Shown here: positions 19,149-30,352 of the stretch, piece by piece
Numbering within the stretch: position 1 is the first letter of the stretch
Layout: every line of letters begins with the position of its first letter
DNA from: Candidatus Burkholderia humilis
GTDB lineage: Bacteria > Pseudomonadota > Gammaproteobacteria > Burkholderiales > Burkholderiaceae
DNA: 64,000 bases
Assembly: GCA_001184405.1 (NCBI GenBank)
Contig: LFMX01000008.1
Span: forward strand, 39,038 to 103,037
Reading direction: 5' to 3'
Notes under the pieces: model-generated
Databases searched by the model: none
What the model saw: only the letters and a program-made list of their open reading frames with translations
What the model was told of the DNA's origin: nothing
Position numbers and translations under genes: made by a program

Positions 19149-19752
19149 GCGTCTGCACGAGCGACTGAAGCTGACCCGGCGCCGATTGCGCGATATACAA
19201 CGCCGTTTGCGCCGTGCCCGGATTCGATCCCGCCTGCAGCAGCGAGCCGACGTTCATCGAGTTCTTGACCGAACTCAAATTCGACTGCAATCCCGCGTAC
19301 TGTTTCACGCCTTGTCCGAGCGACGCGAGTCCTTGCGAGAACGTCTGCTTGTTGTCAGCGGTGAGCGGCGTCGCCGATCCGCCGGAAAAGGCCTGCATCA
19401 AGGACTGCGACAACACGTCCGGATTCACGCCGCCCGCGTCCGTCGCGCCCGACAGCAGACTCGACGCCGATTGCGCCTGACTTGCCACGCCGGACATGCC
19501 CATCGCCGAAGCAAGATTCGACTGGCCCGACAGTACCTGCTGATTCGCGCCGAGATAGTTCTGCACGAGCGAACTCAGCGCTGAAAGCTGCGCCGCGCCG
19601 GCATTCGGATTCGCGGCGTCAGTCTTGTTTCCGCCGATGCCGAACTGTTGAAGGTTGAGTTGTGCAAAAGACGTGGCCGGCGCAATCGATGCAATCGACG
19701 CGCATACGATTCCGGCCGTCATCAGCGCGCTCCGAAACGAGCGATTCGGCAT
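19066..19752 (-). CDS. Secreted hypothetical protein, Ser/Gln/Ala-rich
   Basis: An intact 228-residue protein from ATG 19752. The signal peptide (ALMTAGIVCASIASIAPATSFA, cleavage before QLNLQQFG) is clear. The mature part has no Cys and is rich in Ser, Gln, Ala and Gly, with helical amphipathic repeats such as LSSLVQNYLGANQQVLSGQSNLASAM. I do not recognise a named family. It is intact in a region where most neighbours are broken, so it may still be under selection. A conserved envelope or periplasmic protein is the likeliest reading. Confidence 0.75.
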   Translation of the reverse strand: MPNRSFRSALMTAGIVCASIASIAPATSFAQLNLQQFGIGGNKTDAANPNAGAAQLSALSSLVQNYLGANQQVLSGQSNLASAMGMSGVASQAQSASSLLSGATDAGGVNPDVLSQSLMQAFSGGSATPLTADNKQTFSQGLASLGQGVKQYAGLQSNLSSVKNSMNVGSLLQAGSNPGTAQTALYIAQSAPGQLQSLVQTLTQAVQYAKTNGISVPSVASSALSGMQ

Positions 19753-19863
19753 GGTCGATTTCTCCCTGTAAAAAGCCTTCTTCGACCATCGGACAATTCC
19801 ACGGTTCGCGCCGCTAACGTTTGCTTGCGAATTCCGTCAGGAGAATGCGGGACGCCTGTCAGC

Positions 19864-21558
19864 TCAGGTCGCGCTCGTCTGACGCAGCTCCGGGAAATCC
19901 TCTTCCCAGAACTCGAACTCGCCGCGCGCGCCGTCTTGCGTGCGCGCGAATTCCTGCTTGCGCAGATCGACGCGGCGAATCTTGCCGGAAATCGTCTTCG
20001 GCAATTTGGCGAATTCGAGACGGCGGATGCGCTTGTACGGCGCGAGCCGTTCGCGCTAAAACGCAAACACGCTTTTGGCGATTTCCGGTCCGATCGAATA
20101 ACCGTGACGCAGCGTGACGAACGCCTTCGGCACCGACAGGCGCAGCGCATCGAGACTCGGCACGACCGCCGCTTCCGCGATCGCTTCGTGTTCGATCAGC
20201 ATGCTTTCCAGTTCGAACGGACTCAGCCGATAGTCCGAGGACTTGAACACATCGTCCGCGCGCCCGACGTAGGTGAAAAACCATCCGCGCTGCGCGCCGC
20301 CACATCCGACGTGCGATAGAAACTGCCGCGCATCGCGTATTCGGTGGCCGCGGGATTGTCAGCGTAACCGGTCATCAGGCCGAGCGGCGGTGGATCGAGC
20401 ATGAGCGAAATTTCGCCTTCTTGCGCGGCGTCGCCGTCCGGGTCGAGCAACGCCACCCGATACCCCGGCAGCGGCCGTCCCATCGATCCCGGCACGAGTT
20501 TCTGCCCCGGCGTGTTGGCGATCTGCGCGATGGTTTCCGTCTGTCCGTAGCCGTCGCGGATCGGCACGCCCCACGCGGCCTGCACGCGCTCGACCACTTC
20601 GGGATTGAGCGGCTCGCCCGCGCCGACGATCTCGCGCAACTTCACCGCGTAAGATTTCAACGGCTCCTGCACGAGCATGCGCCACACGGTAGGCGGCGCG
20701 CAGAGCGTGGTGACATCGTGTTTCACGAGCACATCAAGCGCGCGCGGCATCGAAACGGGCGAAGTTGTAGATGAACACACACGCCTGCGCGTTCCCCGGC
20801 GCGAAAAAACAGCTCCACGCGTGCTTCGCCCAGCCCAGCTGATGTTCCAGTGCACGTCGCCGGGTTGCAGGCCGATCCAGTACATCGTCGATAAATGCCC
20901 GACCGGATAGCTCTGATGCGTATGCGCGACGAGCTTCGGCTTCGATGTCGTGCCCGACGTGAAATACAAGAGATACGGATCGTTCGCGCTGGTTTCGGCG
21001 TCGGACGTGAAGGACGGCGACGCATCGTAGGCCGCCTCGAACGGCAGCCAGCCTTCCTTCGTTTCACCCACGGCGATGCACAATCCCGGCACTTCGCCGC
21101 CTTCGAACTTCTGCGTTTCGGCTGCATCAACGATAACGTGCTACACACGTCCCAGCGCGCTGCGGTCGCGCAAGTCGGCGCTCGCCAGTTGCGTGGTCGC
21201 GGGCAAGACGATCGCGCCAAGCTTCATCGCGGCGAGCATGGTGTCCCACAGTTCGACGCGGTTCGTCAGCATCAGCAAAATGCGCTCGCCGCGCGCCACG
21301 TTCAGCGCGCGCAAATGATTCGCGACGCGCGCGGAACGCTCGCTCAACTGCGAACGTGAGACGCGTCTCGCCGCCGCCTTCATCGACGATATGCAGCGCG
21401 GGCGCGGCATTGTCGCGTGCCATCGGATCGAAATAATCGAGCGCCCAGTTGAAGCGATCGAGCACGGGCCACGCGAAATCGCGATACGCCGTGTCGTAAT
21501 CCGTGCGATGCGCCAGCAGAAAATCGCGTGCGTCGATGAAGCTCTGGGCATTCGTCAT
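19864..21558 (-). pseudogene. AMP-dependent acyl-CoA synthetase, broken
   Basis: It starts at ATG 21558 ([22 protein letters not shown]). The adenylate-forming core is seen as LLYFTSGTTSKPKLVAHTH (P-loop), PTVWRMLVQEPL, IVGAGEPLNPEVV, RDGYGQTETIAQIAN, and a C-terminal domain with AEAAVVPSLDALRLSVPKAFVTL and LPKTISGKIRRVDLRKQE. Lesions are a frameshift near 21350, TAG near 21140 (GRV-stop-HVIVDA), frameshifts near 20830-20760 and 20290, and TAG near 20058 (FAF-stop-RER). It would activate a short or medium-chain acid to its CoA ester, feeding the acyl-CoA dehydrogenase 31 bp upstream. Confidence 0.87.
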
Positions 21559-21588
21559 TGCGTCTCCGTAGTTGGTGTGGGGACGACG

Positions 21589-22726
21589 TCACACGTTGCG
21601 CGCGATCACCATCCGTTGCACTTCGCTCGTGCCTTCGTAAATCTGCGTGATGCGCGCGTCGCGGTAATGGCGTTCCACCGGATAGTCCTGCAAAAAGCCG
21701 TAGCCACCGTGAATCTGAATGGCGTCGGAACACACGCGCTCCGCCATTTCCGATGCAAACAGCTTCGCCTGCGACGCCTCCGATAGACACGGCACGCCTT
21801 CGGTGCGCATGCGCGCGGCGTGGTGGATCAGAAGGCGCGCGGCGTTGATCTGCGTCTGCATGTCGGCGAGCATGTTCGCGACCGACTGATGCTCGATGAT
21901 CGGCTTGCGCGAACTGCACGCGCTCTTTAGCATAGGCGCGCGATGCATCGAAGGCCGCGCGAGCGATCCCCGGCGCCTGCGCCGCAATCCCGATGCGCCC
22001 GCCCTCCAGATTCGACAGCGCGATCTTCAGCCCTTCGCCGCGCTTGCCGAGCAGATTCGCGGCGGGAATCGCTCAATCGTCGAAATTGATCGCGCACGTA
22101 TCCGACGCGCGGATGCCGAGCTTGTGCTCCGGCGCGCCGACATTGAAGCCGGGCGTATCGGTTGGCACGATGAAGGCTGAGATGCCGCGCTTGCCTTGTT
22201 CCGGATCGGTCACGGCGAAGACGATCGCCACGCCCGCGCGCTTGCTGTTCGTCACGAACTGCTTCGCGCCGGAAATCACCCACTTGCCGTCTTTTTCGAT
22301 GGCGCGCACGCGCAAGTTGTTCGCCTCCGAGCCCGCCTGCGGTTCGGTCAGGCAGAACGCGCCGATCACTTCGCCGCTCGCGAGTTTCGGCAGCTATTCA
22401 GCTTTCTGCGCATCCGTGCCGTAGGCGAGAATCGGGCCGCAGCCGACGGAGTTGTGCGCGCTCATCATCGTCGCGCACGAGGCGCAGCCCGTGGCGATTT
22501 CCTCCATCGCGAGCGCGTACGCGGTGTAGTCGCTGAAGGTGCCGCCGAGTTCGAGCGGCACGATCATCCCGAGCAGGCCGAGTTCGCCGAGCGGACGAAC
22601 GACGGCATCGGGAATCGCGCCGTCCTTGTCCCATTGCGATGCATTCGGCGTGAGCGCTTCGGCGGCGAACTGCCGCGCGGCATCGCGGATCATGCGCTGC
22701 TCTTCGGTGAGGAAGCCGTCGATCAT
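21589..22726 (-). pseudogene. Acyl-CoA dehydrogenase (isobutyryl-CoA type?), broken
   Basis: It starts [24 protein letters not shown] and substrate motifs are present ([41 protein letters not shown]) and the C-terminus has the family signature [35 protein letters not shown]. Stops occur near 22395 (AQKAE-stop-LPKLA) and 22074 ([15 protein letters not shown]), and a frameshift lies near 21920 (RVQFAQ/KPIIEHQ). It forms an operon with the acyl-CoA synthetase and is divergent from an AraC gene, which fits branched-chain acyl-CoA degradation. Confidence 0.87.
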
Positions 22727-22783
22727 GGTTGAACCTGTAGACTGAATAGCCAACGAGTCTAGGCAATCGCCCGGCACGTGCCG

Positions 22784-23836
22784 ATGCCCAAAACGATCAC
22801 GCTAACTGAGCGCTTTCGCCACCTAGTGACAACCCCAACTTCTTTCGAGCGCGATTCAATTTCGGTCAGTCTGGTCGAATCGGCTTTGCAGTGCGCCGAG
22901 GCGCGCGGTGTCTCCCGCGATGCGCTGCTCGACGTGGCGGACATCGCGCCTGCCACGCTTGCATCGCCGCGCGTGCGTGTCGCCCGTGCAGTACGCGAAG
23001 CTGTGGCACGCCATCGCCGATGCGCTCGACGACGAATTCTTCGGCCAGGACGCGCATCCGATGCGCCGCGGCAGCTTCGTGTTGATGTGCCACGCCACGA
23101 TCGGCGCGCGTGACGGCGCGCAGGCGCTCGGGCGCATCGCAGATTTCATGCGGCTCGTGCTCGACGAGTTGACGCTTCAGATCGATATCGACGAGACGCG
23201 TGTGCGCATTTCGCTTATCGATAAACGCGAGCCGAAAGGCATGTTCGCGTACGCGACGGCTTTTATCCTCGTGTATGGCTTGCTGTGCTGGCTGCTCGGG
23301 CGCCGGATCGAAGTGCTCGCGGCGCAAATGCGCTGCACGGAACCGGCCGATAGCGACGAATATCGCCTGATGTTCTGCGACGAACTGCGCTTTGCCGCGC
23401 CGCGTTCTTTCGTCGATCTGTCGCCGGATTGCGCGCGTGTGCCCGTCGTGCAGATGACGGCCACGCTGAAACGCTTTCTACGCGATGCGTCGGCGAATTT
23501 CATCGTGAAATATCGCAATCCGGATTCGCTCGCGGCGCGCGTGAAAAAGCATTTGCGCGAAACCGCGCCGGCCGACTGGCCGGAGGCGGAGCGCATCGCG
23601 GCGGCGCTGAATATGGGCGAAGCGACCTTGCGGCGGCGGCTGAAACAGGAAGGGCTGACGTATCAGGCGATCAAGGACGCGCTGCGCCACGATCTCGCCA
23701 TTTCGCGTCTCGCCGATACGCGCGAGACCATCCCGCAAATCGCCGATGCACTCGGTTTCGCCAGCCGAGCGCGTTTCGGCGAGCGTTCCGGAAATGGACG
23801 GGCGTGCGCCCGGCGGATTACCGGCGCGAACGCTGA
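22784..23836 (+). pseudogene. AraC-family regulator (OruR/arabinose-binding type), broken
   Basis: The natural protein would run SVSLVESALQCAEARGVSRDALLDVADI, then after a frameshift near 22985 PVQYAKLWHAIADALDDEFFG through a long N-terminal sensory domain, to the C-terminal double helix-turn-helix: ATLRRRLKQEGLTYQAIKDALR, DTRETIPQIADALGFA. A second frameshift near 23765 cuts the last DNA-recognition helix, whose correct form is in another frame (PSAFRRAFRKWTGVRPADYR, stop 23836). It is divergent from the acyl-CoA dehydrogenase operon that it probably controlled. The exact start is uncertain. Confidence 0.82.
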
Positions 23837-23926
23837 ACGCCGCATTCACGTAATTCACGCGATCTGCGGCTGAAGTTACGCGCTGCTATATTGAACGATC
23901 CGTTCACTTGCATCATGGAGCGCATC

Positions 23927-24085
23927 ATGACGAAAGCACGCCAGGACGAAGCCGCGAAGCCCGAACTGGTGAACGAAGAAGATCTGCTGGATGAAGCGCT
24001 GGAAGAAACGTTTCCGGCCAGCGATCCGATTGCCGTGCATCCGGAGCCGGAAACGGAAGACGAGCGGCGAGGCATCAAAAAATAG
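23927..24085 (+). CDS. Small acidic conserved protein (52 aa)
   Basis: ATG 23927 is preferred because GGAGCG lies just upstream; ATG 23915 would add four residues. The protein is short and acidic and contains the motif LDEALEETFPASDPIAV, seen in many small proteobacterial proteins of unknown function. No membrane segment or signal peptide is present. It is intact. Confidence 0.65.
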   Translation: MTKARQDEAAKPELVNEEDLLDEALEETFPASDPIAVHPEPETEDERRGIKK

Positions 24086-24098
24086 ACACGAACCCGCA

Positions 24099-24761
24099 TT
24101 ATGCGTTCGGCTCGTCCGCGTTCCCAAGCAGCGCGACGAGCTTTTCCACATGCTGATGCAGCAGCTTGACGTGCTTGTCGACCTGTTCCAGACGACCGGA
24201 CAGATCGGCTTTCGCGGCTTCGCTCATGCGGTCCGACGCGTGCCGTTCATCGACTTTCGGCTGCATCGAATCGACTTGGAGCAAGCTGAGCTGGCGCTCG
24301 AGGCGTCGCAAATCCCGCGAAAGCAACTCTCGATTTTTCCTGAACAGCAATTCCCGCCGATTCGCCTCCGCCTGCTGCTGCGCCTGATCCGCGACGCGGC
24401 GCGTGGCTTCGGTCTGCGACAACAGCGGCTCCGGGCCGCGCAGCACCGAACGTTTGGGCTGCGTGCGCGGTGCCGCGAAACACGGCGACCGGCGCTTCCT
24501 CGTCGAGCGCGTGCTGGGTTTCGGCTGGAATCTCGTCCGCATCGTGGCGCTCGTCCATCCAGTGCGGCGGCAGGCCCGTCACCAGTTCGATGCCGCGCAC
24601 GAATTTCTCGTTGAAATCGCGCTGACCGGCGACGATCAGCTTCATAAACGACGGCGAGAAATTCATCATGCGCGCGAGCCGTCCCGCGCCGCCCGGTGTG
24701 CCAACCAGCACTTGCAGGTTGGATCGCCAGACTAAAAAAGTGTTTCGTCGAAATCTCCCAT
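24099..24761 (-). pseudogene. HTH and coiled-coil hypothetical protein, frameshifted
   Basis: ATG 24761 has AGGAG eight bases upstream. After a frameshift near 24730 the frame reads VGTPGGAGRLARMMNFSPSFMKLIVAGQRDFNEKFVRGIELVTGLPPHWMD, which looks like a Cro/CI-type helix-turn-helix. A second frameshift near 24480 leads to a long charged coiled coil (QQQAEANRRELLFRKNRELLSRDLRRLERQL, LSGRLEQVDKHVKLLHQHVEKLVALL). It resembles conserved Burkholderia hypotheticals, and I cannot name a function. Confidence 0.65.
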
Positions 24762-24873
24762 GAACAGGCTCCTGGCAATTTCATGCGCCGAGTTCGTTCA
24801 TTCCCCTGCGCGCGACCGATCGCGCGAACGCGCTGCGGTTTCGATTCCGAATGTGGCTGAAACCGGGCGCCGT

Positions 24874-24980
24874 GGCGGCGCGCAAGCGCCGCGCGTACCG
24901 GCGCTTGCGCGCCGCCTGCAATTCCCCGCGAGGCTCCGTGCGGAGCGCTCGCAGCAGCCGGCGCGTTTGCGCCCGCTGCT
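24874..24980. repeat. Three abutting GC-rich hairpins
   Basis: Hairpin 1 is a perfect 17-bp stem, 24874-24890 with 24900-24916, and a 9-nt loop. Hairpin 2 is a 10-bp stem with one bulge (24928-24952, loop GTGC). Hairpin 3 is a 12-bp stem with one mismatch (24953-24980, loop GTTT). They lie between two minus-strand genes, 3' of kgtP and about 110 bp upstream of the 24761 start. None has a T-tract, so simple intrinsic termination is unlikely. The rest of 24762-25106 holds no gene that I can support. Confidence 0.6.
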
Positions 24981-25106
24981 TCCCCTTGCCAAGCCATATA
25001 CCGCATCAAACACCATCCGGCCGCCATCGGCAAGCGGACCGGATATTAGGGTCCGCGCTAATGGCATTCGAAAAATGCCACCATGCGGACATCCGAAACC
25101 GTTATT

Positions 25107-26403
25107 TTACGGCTCGTTGCGTAAATAACCTTCCTTACTCGGGTCGAGCATACGGAAAGTGACAACCAGCGAGATCGCGCACATCACCGTGACATACCAG
25201 AAGAACACCGATTCGTTGCCCGCCGACTTCAGCCACAGCGCGACATACTCTGCCGACCCGCCGAACACCGCATTGGCGACCGCATACGACAGGCCCACGC
25301 CCAGCGCGCGCACTTCGGGCGGAAACATTTCGGCCTTGATGAGACCGCTGATCGACGTATAGAAATTGACGATCGCCAGCGCCAACACGATAAACACGAA
25401 CGCCATCACCGGACTTTTCACGCCGGACAGCGCGTGCAGCAGCGGCACCGGGCAAAGGGTACCGAGACCGCCGAACCAGAGCATCGACGCACGCCGCCCG
25501 ATGCGATCCGACAACGCGCCGAACAGCGGCTGTAACAACATGTAGACGAAGAGCGCCGCCATCATTACGTTACTGGCGGTCTTCGCGTGCATGCCAGCCG
25601 TGTTGACGAGGTACTTCTGCATGTACGTCGTGAACGTGTAAAAAATCAGCGAACCGCCGGCCGTGAAGCCGACCACCGTCATGAACGCGCCCTTGTGCTG
25701 CATCAGGGCCGGCGAGCGTGCCCGCTTCCTTACGATGCCGCTGCTCGGCGGTCGAGGTTTCATCGAGCGAACGGCGCAGGTAGAGCGAAATCAGCGCCGC
25801 GCACGCGCCGATAAAGAACGGCGCGCGCCAGCCCCACGCCTTCAGTTTTTCCGTCGACAGGAAAAGCTGCAGGATGACGAGCACGAGCAGCGCTGCGAGT
25901 TGGCCGCCGATTAGCCTCACATATTGAAACGATGCGAAGAATCCTCGCCGTCCGCGCAACGCCACTTCACTCATGTACGTGGCGCTCGTGCCGTATTCGC
26001 CGCCGACCGACAAGCCCTGAAACAAGCGCGCGAGCAGCAGGAAGAACGGCGCCCACGCGTCGATCGTCGCGTACGTCGGCAAAAAAGTGATGACGAGCGA
26101 GCCGCCGCACATCATGAGCACAGAGATCATCATCGCGTTGCGGCGGCCGTGTTTGTCGGCGATACGGCCGAACAGCCAGCCGCCGATCGGGCGCATCAGA
26201 AAGCCTGCGGCGAACACGCCCGCGGTGTTCAGCAACTGCACGGTCGGATTGCCGCCCGGGAAAAACGCCGCCGAAAAGTACAGCGCAAGGAACAAGTAGA
26301 TATAGAAGTCGAACCACTCGACGAGATTGCCCGACGACGCGCCGACGATCGCGAGAACGCGACGCCGGGTGTCTTCTGCGGTGTATGCGTGAAGGTCGGT
26401 CAT
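25107..26403 (-). pseudogene. kgtP: Alpha-ketoglutarate-type MFS permease (KgtP), single frameshift
   Basis: Dicarboxylate/H+ symporter of the metabolite:H+ symporter group, from ATG 26403. Typical features are [14 protein letters not shown], the loop motif [37 protein letters not shown], and in the second half the repeated loop [15 protein letters not shown] and [26 protein letters not shown]. The frame breaks near 25718, between EAGTL and ALMQHKG. Otherwise both halves are intact, so inactivation is recent. It would import 2-oxoglutarate or a related acid. Confidence 0.87.
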
Positions 26404-26731
26404 GGTTGTTTCAGTGCTGGGTCTCGAATCGAATTGACAGGCCCGCTGCGTGAGCGGGACGGATCGCTCGATGGCGTTCGGGCGCAAGTTTATACGACGA
26501 TTCCGGCCACGGCGCGCGCGCCAAAGCCCCGGAAAACCCGCGTTGACGCACAAGATTCGCGCGTACACTCGTTCGATAAAATGACGCCCGAGCTTACGGC
26601 AAAAGCCTTCATCGCGCCTGCATCCGTGTGACGATTGGCCATTCGGCCTATATCGGTGATTACCCTTGCGCGTCGCGATATCGCGCGTTTATTAATAGAA
26701 TCCTCGGCTTCAATGCGATCGCGAGGTGCAC

Positions 26732-27750
26732 ATGAATCAGCCGAAAACCATCGAACTCGACGCCGCGCTGGCATCGAAATTTGCGCGTGTCGCGCTCGGG
26801 CATCTCACGCGCGAATATCCGAACAAGCTCGATCACGTGATGTCCTTCGATGCCGACGTGCAAAGCCCGCGCGCGCTGCATCCCGTTTTTTACGGCAGCT
26901 TCGACTGGCATTCGTGCGTACACGGTTACTGGCTGATCGCGCGGCTTTACGAGCGTTTTCCGGAGCCCGAGGCAGTGCAGATTCGCGCGGTCATCGACGA
27001 ACATTTCACCGAGGCGAACGTCGCCGCCGAAGTGGCGTATTTGCAGCGGCCGGCGTCGCGCGGATTCGAGCGGCCGTGTGGCTAGGCGTGGCTGCTCGCG
27101 CTCGCCGGCCAGCTTCGTTCGATGTCCTCCGCCGATGGCGCGCGCTGGGCCCGCACGCTGCAACCGCTCGCGGACGTGTTCGTCGCGCGCTTCACGGAGT
27201 TTCTGCCGAAATCGACGTATCCGCTGCGCGTGGGCACGCATTTCAATATGGCGTTCGCGTTGACCTTGTCGCTCGGTTACGCGCGCACCGCGAGCGATAC
27301 GGCGTTCGAGCGCTTGCTCGTCGATACCGCGACGCGCTGGTTTATCGGCGATGAAGCGTGTCAGGCGTGGGAGCCGGCGGGCAACGAATTTCTCTCGCCT
27401 TCGCTGATGGAAACGGTGCTCATGCGTCACGTGCTGCCGGGCGATGACTATATCGTTTGGCTAGGCCGCTTTCTGCCGATGCTCACGCAGCGTCCGCCCG
27501 CGACGCTCTTCGTGCCTGCGCCGTCACGGATCGCAGCGACGGCAAGCTCGCGCATCTCGACGGGCTGAATCTGAGCCGCGCGTGGTGCCAGCGCACGATC
27601 GCGTGTGCGTTGCCGCTGGGCGATGCGCGCATCGGCATATTGCAGGCGAGCGCGGATGAACATCTGGCGTCGGGCATCGCGCATGTGGCCGGTGACTATA
27701 TGGGCGAGCATTGGCTCGCGACGTTCGCGCTTATGGCGCTGGATGCGTGA
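26732..27750 (+). pseudogene. DUF2891 family protein, TAG stop and frameshift
   Basis: It begins MNQPKTIELDAALASKFARVALGHL with GAGGTG upstream. DUF2891 landmarks are SFDWHSCVHGYWLIARL and EPAGNEFLSPSLMETVLM. TAG at about 27084 replaces Trp (PCG-stop-AWLLAL). A frameshift near 27515 moves the C-terminal part (DGKLAHLDGLNLSRAWCQRTIA to LATFALMALDA) to another frame. Members are predicted alpha-helical-barrel proteins of unknown function. Confidence 0.8.
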
Positions 27751-28071
27751 TTAAGCGCGTGGTTGGAACGCGACCACGCTCATGCCGATGAGCGCGATCG
27801 CCGCGCCCGCGATATCCCACGCGCTTGGACGGATGCGATCGACGGCCCACAACCACACGATCGCCACGCCGATGTACACGCCGCCGTACGCGGCATAAAT
27901 GCGCCCGGCGGCCGTGTCGTGCAGCGTGAGCAGCCACGCGAACAGCGCGAGCGACAGCGCGCCCGGCACGATGAGCCACGGCGACGCGCCCTCCTTCAGC
28001 CATCGATACGGAAAGTAGCAGCCGGCGATTTCCGCGATCGCCGTGACGATGTAAAGCAGCAGTGTTTTCAT
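27751..28071 (-). CDS. ynfA: YnfA/UPF0060 family small membrane protein
   Basis: Intact protein of 106 residues with four membrane segments: [41 protein letters not shown], a middle segment around [20 protein letters not shown], and [19 protein letters not shown]. Length and motifs ([17 protein letters not shown]) match YnfA, a relative of the small multidrug resistance exporters. The stop TAA at 27751 abuts the convergent DUF2891 relic. Confidence 0.88.
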   Translation of the reverse strand: MKTLLLYIVTAIAEIAGCYFPYRWLKEGASPWLIVPGALSLALFAWLLTLHDTAAGRIYAAYGGVYIGVAIVWLWAVDRIRPSAWDIAGAAIALIGMSVVAFQPRA

Positions 28072-28196
28072 GCTGCGCATTATGCGATGCGTTTGCGTGG
28101 CGCAGCCGGGGCGCGCTTCGGGGACAATGTCGTCTTTGAATTGCTGCATCGAAAAACAACTTAAACGCCCCACACCATTTTCACGACGATTCCGCC

Positions 28197-29496
28197 GTGC
28201 CTGTGCATTGGCATCGGCGCGTGCTGACGCTTGCGTTTCCCATCGTCCTTGCGAACCTGACGCAGCCGATTCTCGGCGCCGTCGATACCGCCATCGCCGG
28301 TCATCTCGACGGACCGCAGTTTCTCGGTGGCGTCGCGCTCGGCGGGCTCGTGTTCAGCTTCGTGTTCTGGGGCTTCAGCTTTTTGCGCATGGGCACGACG
28401 GGCCTCGTCGCGCAGGCGTTCGGCGCGCGCGATCACGCCGCGTTGCGCGCGCTTGCGGCGCGCGTTGATGCTGGCGATGTCGATCGGTATCGCAGTGCTG
28501 GCGTTGCAAGCGCCGATCATCGCGTTGGCGTTGGCGGCAGCGCGGCCGTGCGTGAGACGGCGAGCGCGTATTTGTCACGCGCGAATTTGGGCCGCGCCGT
28601 TTGCGCTGGGCAATTATGTCGTGCTCGGTTATTTGCTGGGGTGTCAGCGCGTGCGGCTTGCGCTCGTGACGCAGGTGCTGATCAACGCGGTGAATATCGT
28701 GGCGGTGCTGCTGTTTGTGTATCGATTTGGATGGGGGGATCAAGGGCATCCGCGCAACGACGGCGTTCGCGGATTTCTGCGGGTTCATGGTCGGACTGGC
28801 GTTGTTGTGGTGGTTGCGTCCGCGAAACCTTCCTTCACTCGCGATGCGCACGCTTTTCGATACGCATGCGTTGAAGCGGCTGGTCGCGATCAATCAGGAT
28901 ATTTTCGTTCGGACGCTCTGTCTGCTCGGCTCGTTTGGATGGTTCGCACACATGGGCGCGCGTCAGGGCGATGCCGTGCTTGCTGCCAATGCGTTGCTGC
29001 TGAATTTTCAGACGTTCATGGCGTTCGGGCTGGATGGGTTTGCGCATGCGGCGGAAGCACTGGTTAGCGCGGCGGTGGGCGCGCGAGATCGTGCGACGTT
29101 TCGGCAAGCGGTGAAGGTGACGATGCTGTGGTCGGCGATCGGGGCTGTGGGCTTTTCTGTGGTGTATTGGTTCGCGGGTGGATTGATCATCGATGAGTTG
29201 ACGGATCAGCCCGTCGTGCGCGAAACCGCGATGCGGTTTTTGCCGTGGGCAGCGGTGTCGCCGGTTGTGTCGGTGCTGGGGTATCAGTTGGATGGCGTGT
29301 TTATCGGCGCGACGCGGACTTACGAACTGATGAGGGCGATGGCGGTTTCGCTTGTGGTGTTTGCTTTTGCTGCGTGGGTGCTTGTCGGGCCGTTAGGCAA
29401 TCATGGGCTTTGGCTCTCACTTTCGGTTTTTATGATGGCGCGGGGGTGACGTTGCTGGTGCAGGTGCCGAGGGTTGAACGGGGGATGAGCGGGTGA
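28197..29496 (+). pseudogene. MATE family efflux transporter (DinF-like), broken
   Basis: GTG 28197 gives [37 protein letters not shown], the usual MATE N-terminus. Frameshifts lie near 28465, 28560, 28735 and in a G-run near 29446 (the C-terminus VTLLVQVPRVERGMSG is in another frame). Intact pieces include GFSFLRMGTTGLVAQAFGARD, LLLNFQTFMAFGLDGFAHAAEALV and LGYQLDGVFIGATRTYELMRAM. It would export cationic compounds in exchange for Na+ or H+. Confidence 0.85.
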
Positions 29497-29646
29497 GGCG
29501 GCAAGATCGGAAGCGCGGACCAATGCAAACGCGACAACAGTCCAGCTAGTTACGTTACTCCGTTTCAGCGTCTTCTATCGACCCGGAGCGGCCGATCGAA
29601 TTCGGCCTCCTCGAATCTTTCTGAACGCCATATTTTCGACGCTAGG

Positions 29647-30352
29647 TCAGCTGCTAAGACGAGATTCGCAGAACATCGCCGTCGCACGCAGTGAAGTGAC
29701 AGCGTCCTTAATCGGATCCATTTTCGCCTGCGCGAGCGCGGGTTCGAATTCTGCCCTTTGCTCGTCGAAAAAGCTCGCGAGCGAAGGCCGGAACCATAGG
29801 CGAACGCAGAAACTCTTGGATTTCGGCAATGTCCAGCTTAGGAGCTTCCACGAAACCGAGAGAGCTAAGACGCGCTCCAAGAAAAGTACTGAAATCTTGC
29901 GCAAACTCGAGACAAAATTGGGCTGCGTCCACCGTCGGCGCAGGAATTGTAATCAGGTCACCGGCAGGGCCAAACCGTTGAATGTCATTCGGCACGAAAT
30001 AGCGCCCGTCCGTCCACGCACTTATCACCGGATTACCATCGTGAGTGGCTGCATTCCTGCTAAGCCGAATAAACGCCCCATAACGCAGGTCTTCAATGTC
30101 GCTCCATGTAATCTTCGGCTTCAGAAAGGTTGATCCAGCGTCTTTAAGAGTTTGAACGGTGTTGCTGAAGGCCGAGAACGCGTAGACGATCTTACTTTCC
30201 GTTCGTTCGTCACCCTGCTGTCCAATGTGAAACCTGTACATCGATTGATCGCAGCATTCGACGACTGAACGCAAGCAGAAATCAAATTCTTTAGCTTTCG
30301 AATTGAAGAAACTGGATACCCAGCGGCGATGCTGATCTTGCGTGAGGCTCAT
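29647..30352 (-). pseudogene. Low-GC hypothetical protein with a HEPN-like RNxxxH motif, 3' frameshift
   Basis: ATG 30352 has AGGAG at good spacing. The protein is mostly helical, with no membrane segment. At residues 99-104 the sequence RNAATH lies at the end of a predicted helix (FIRLSRNAATHDG), the RX4H pattern of HEPN-domain ribonucleases found in defence and toxin systems. Near 29778 the frame shifts and the natural C-terminus (FDEQRAEFEPALAQAKMDPIKDAVTSLRATAMF) lies in another frame ending at 29647. GC content and codon use differ from the neighbours, suggesting acquisition. The family assignment is an inference from one motif. Confidence 0.5.

Noticed and set aside
29740..29770. A tRNA T-arm-like string GGGTTCGAATTCTGCCC
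   Set aside because: No acceptor, D or anticodon arms can be built around it, and it lies inside the 3' part of the HEPN-like relic.
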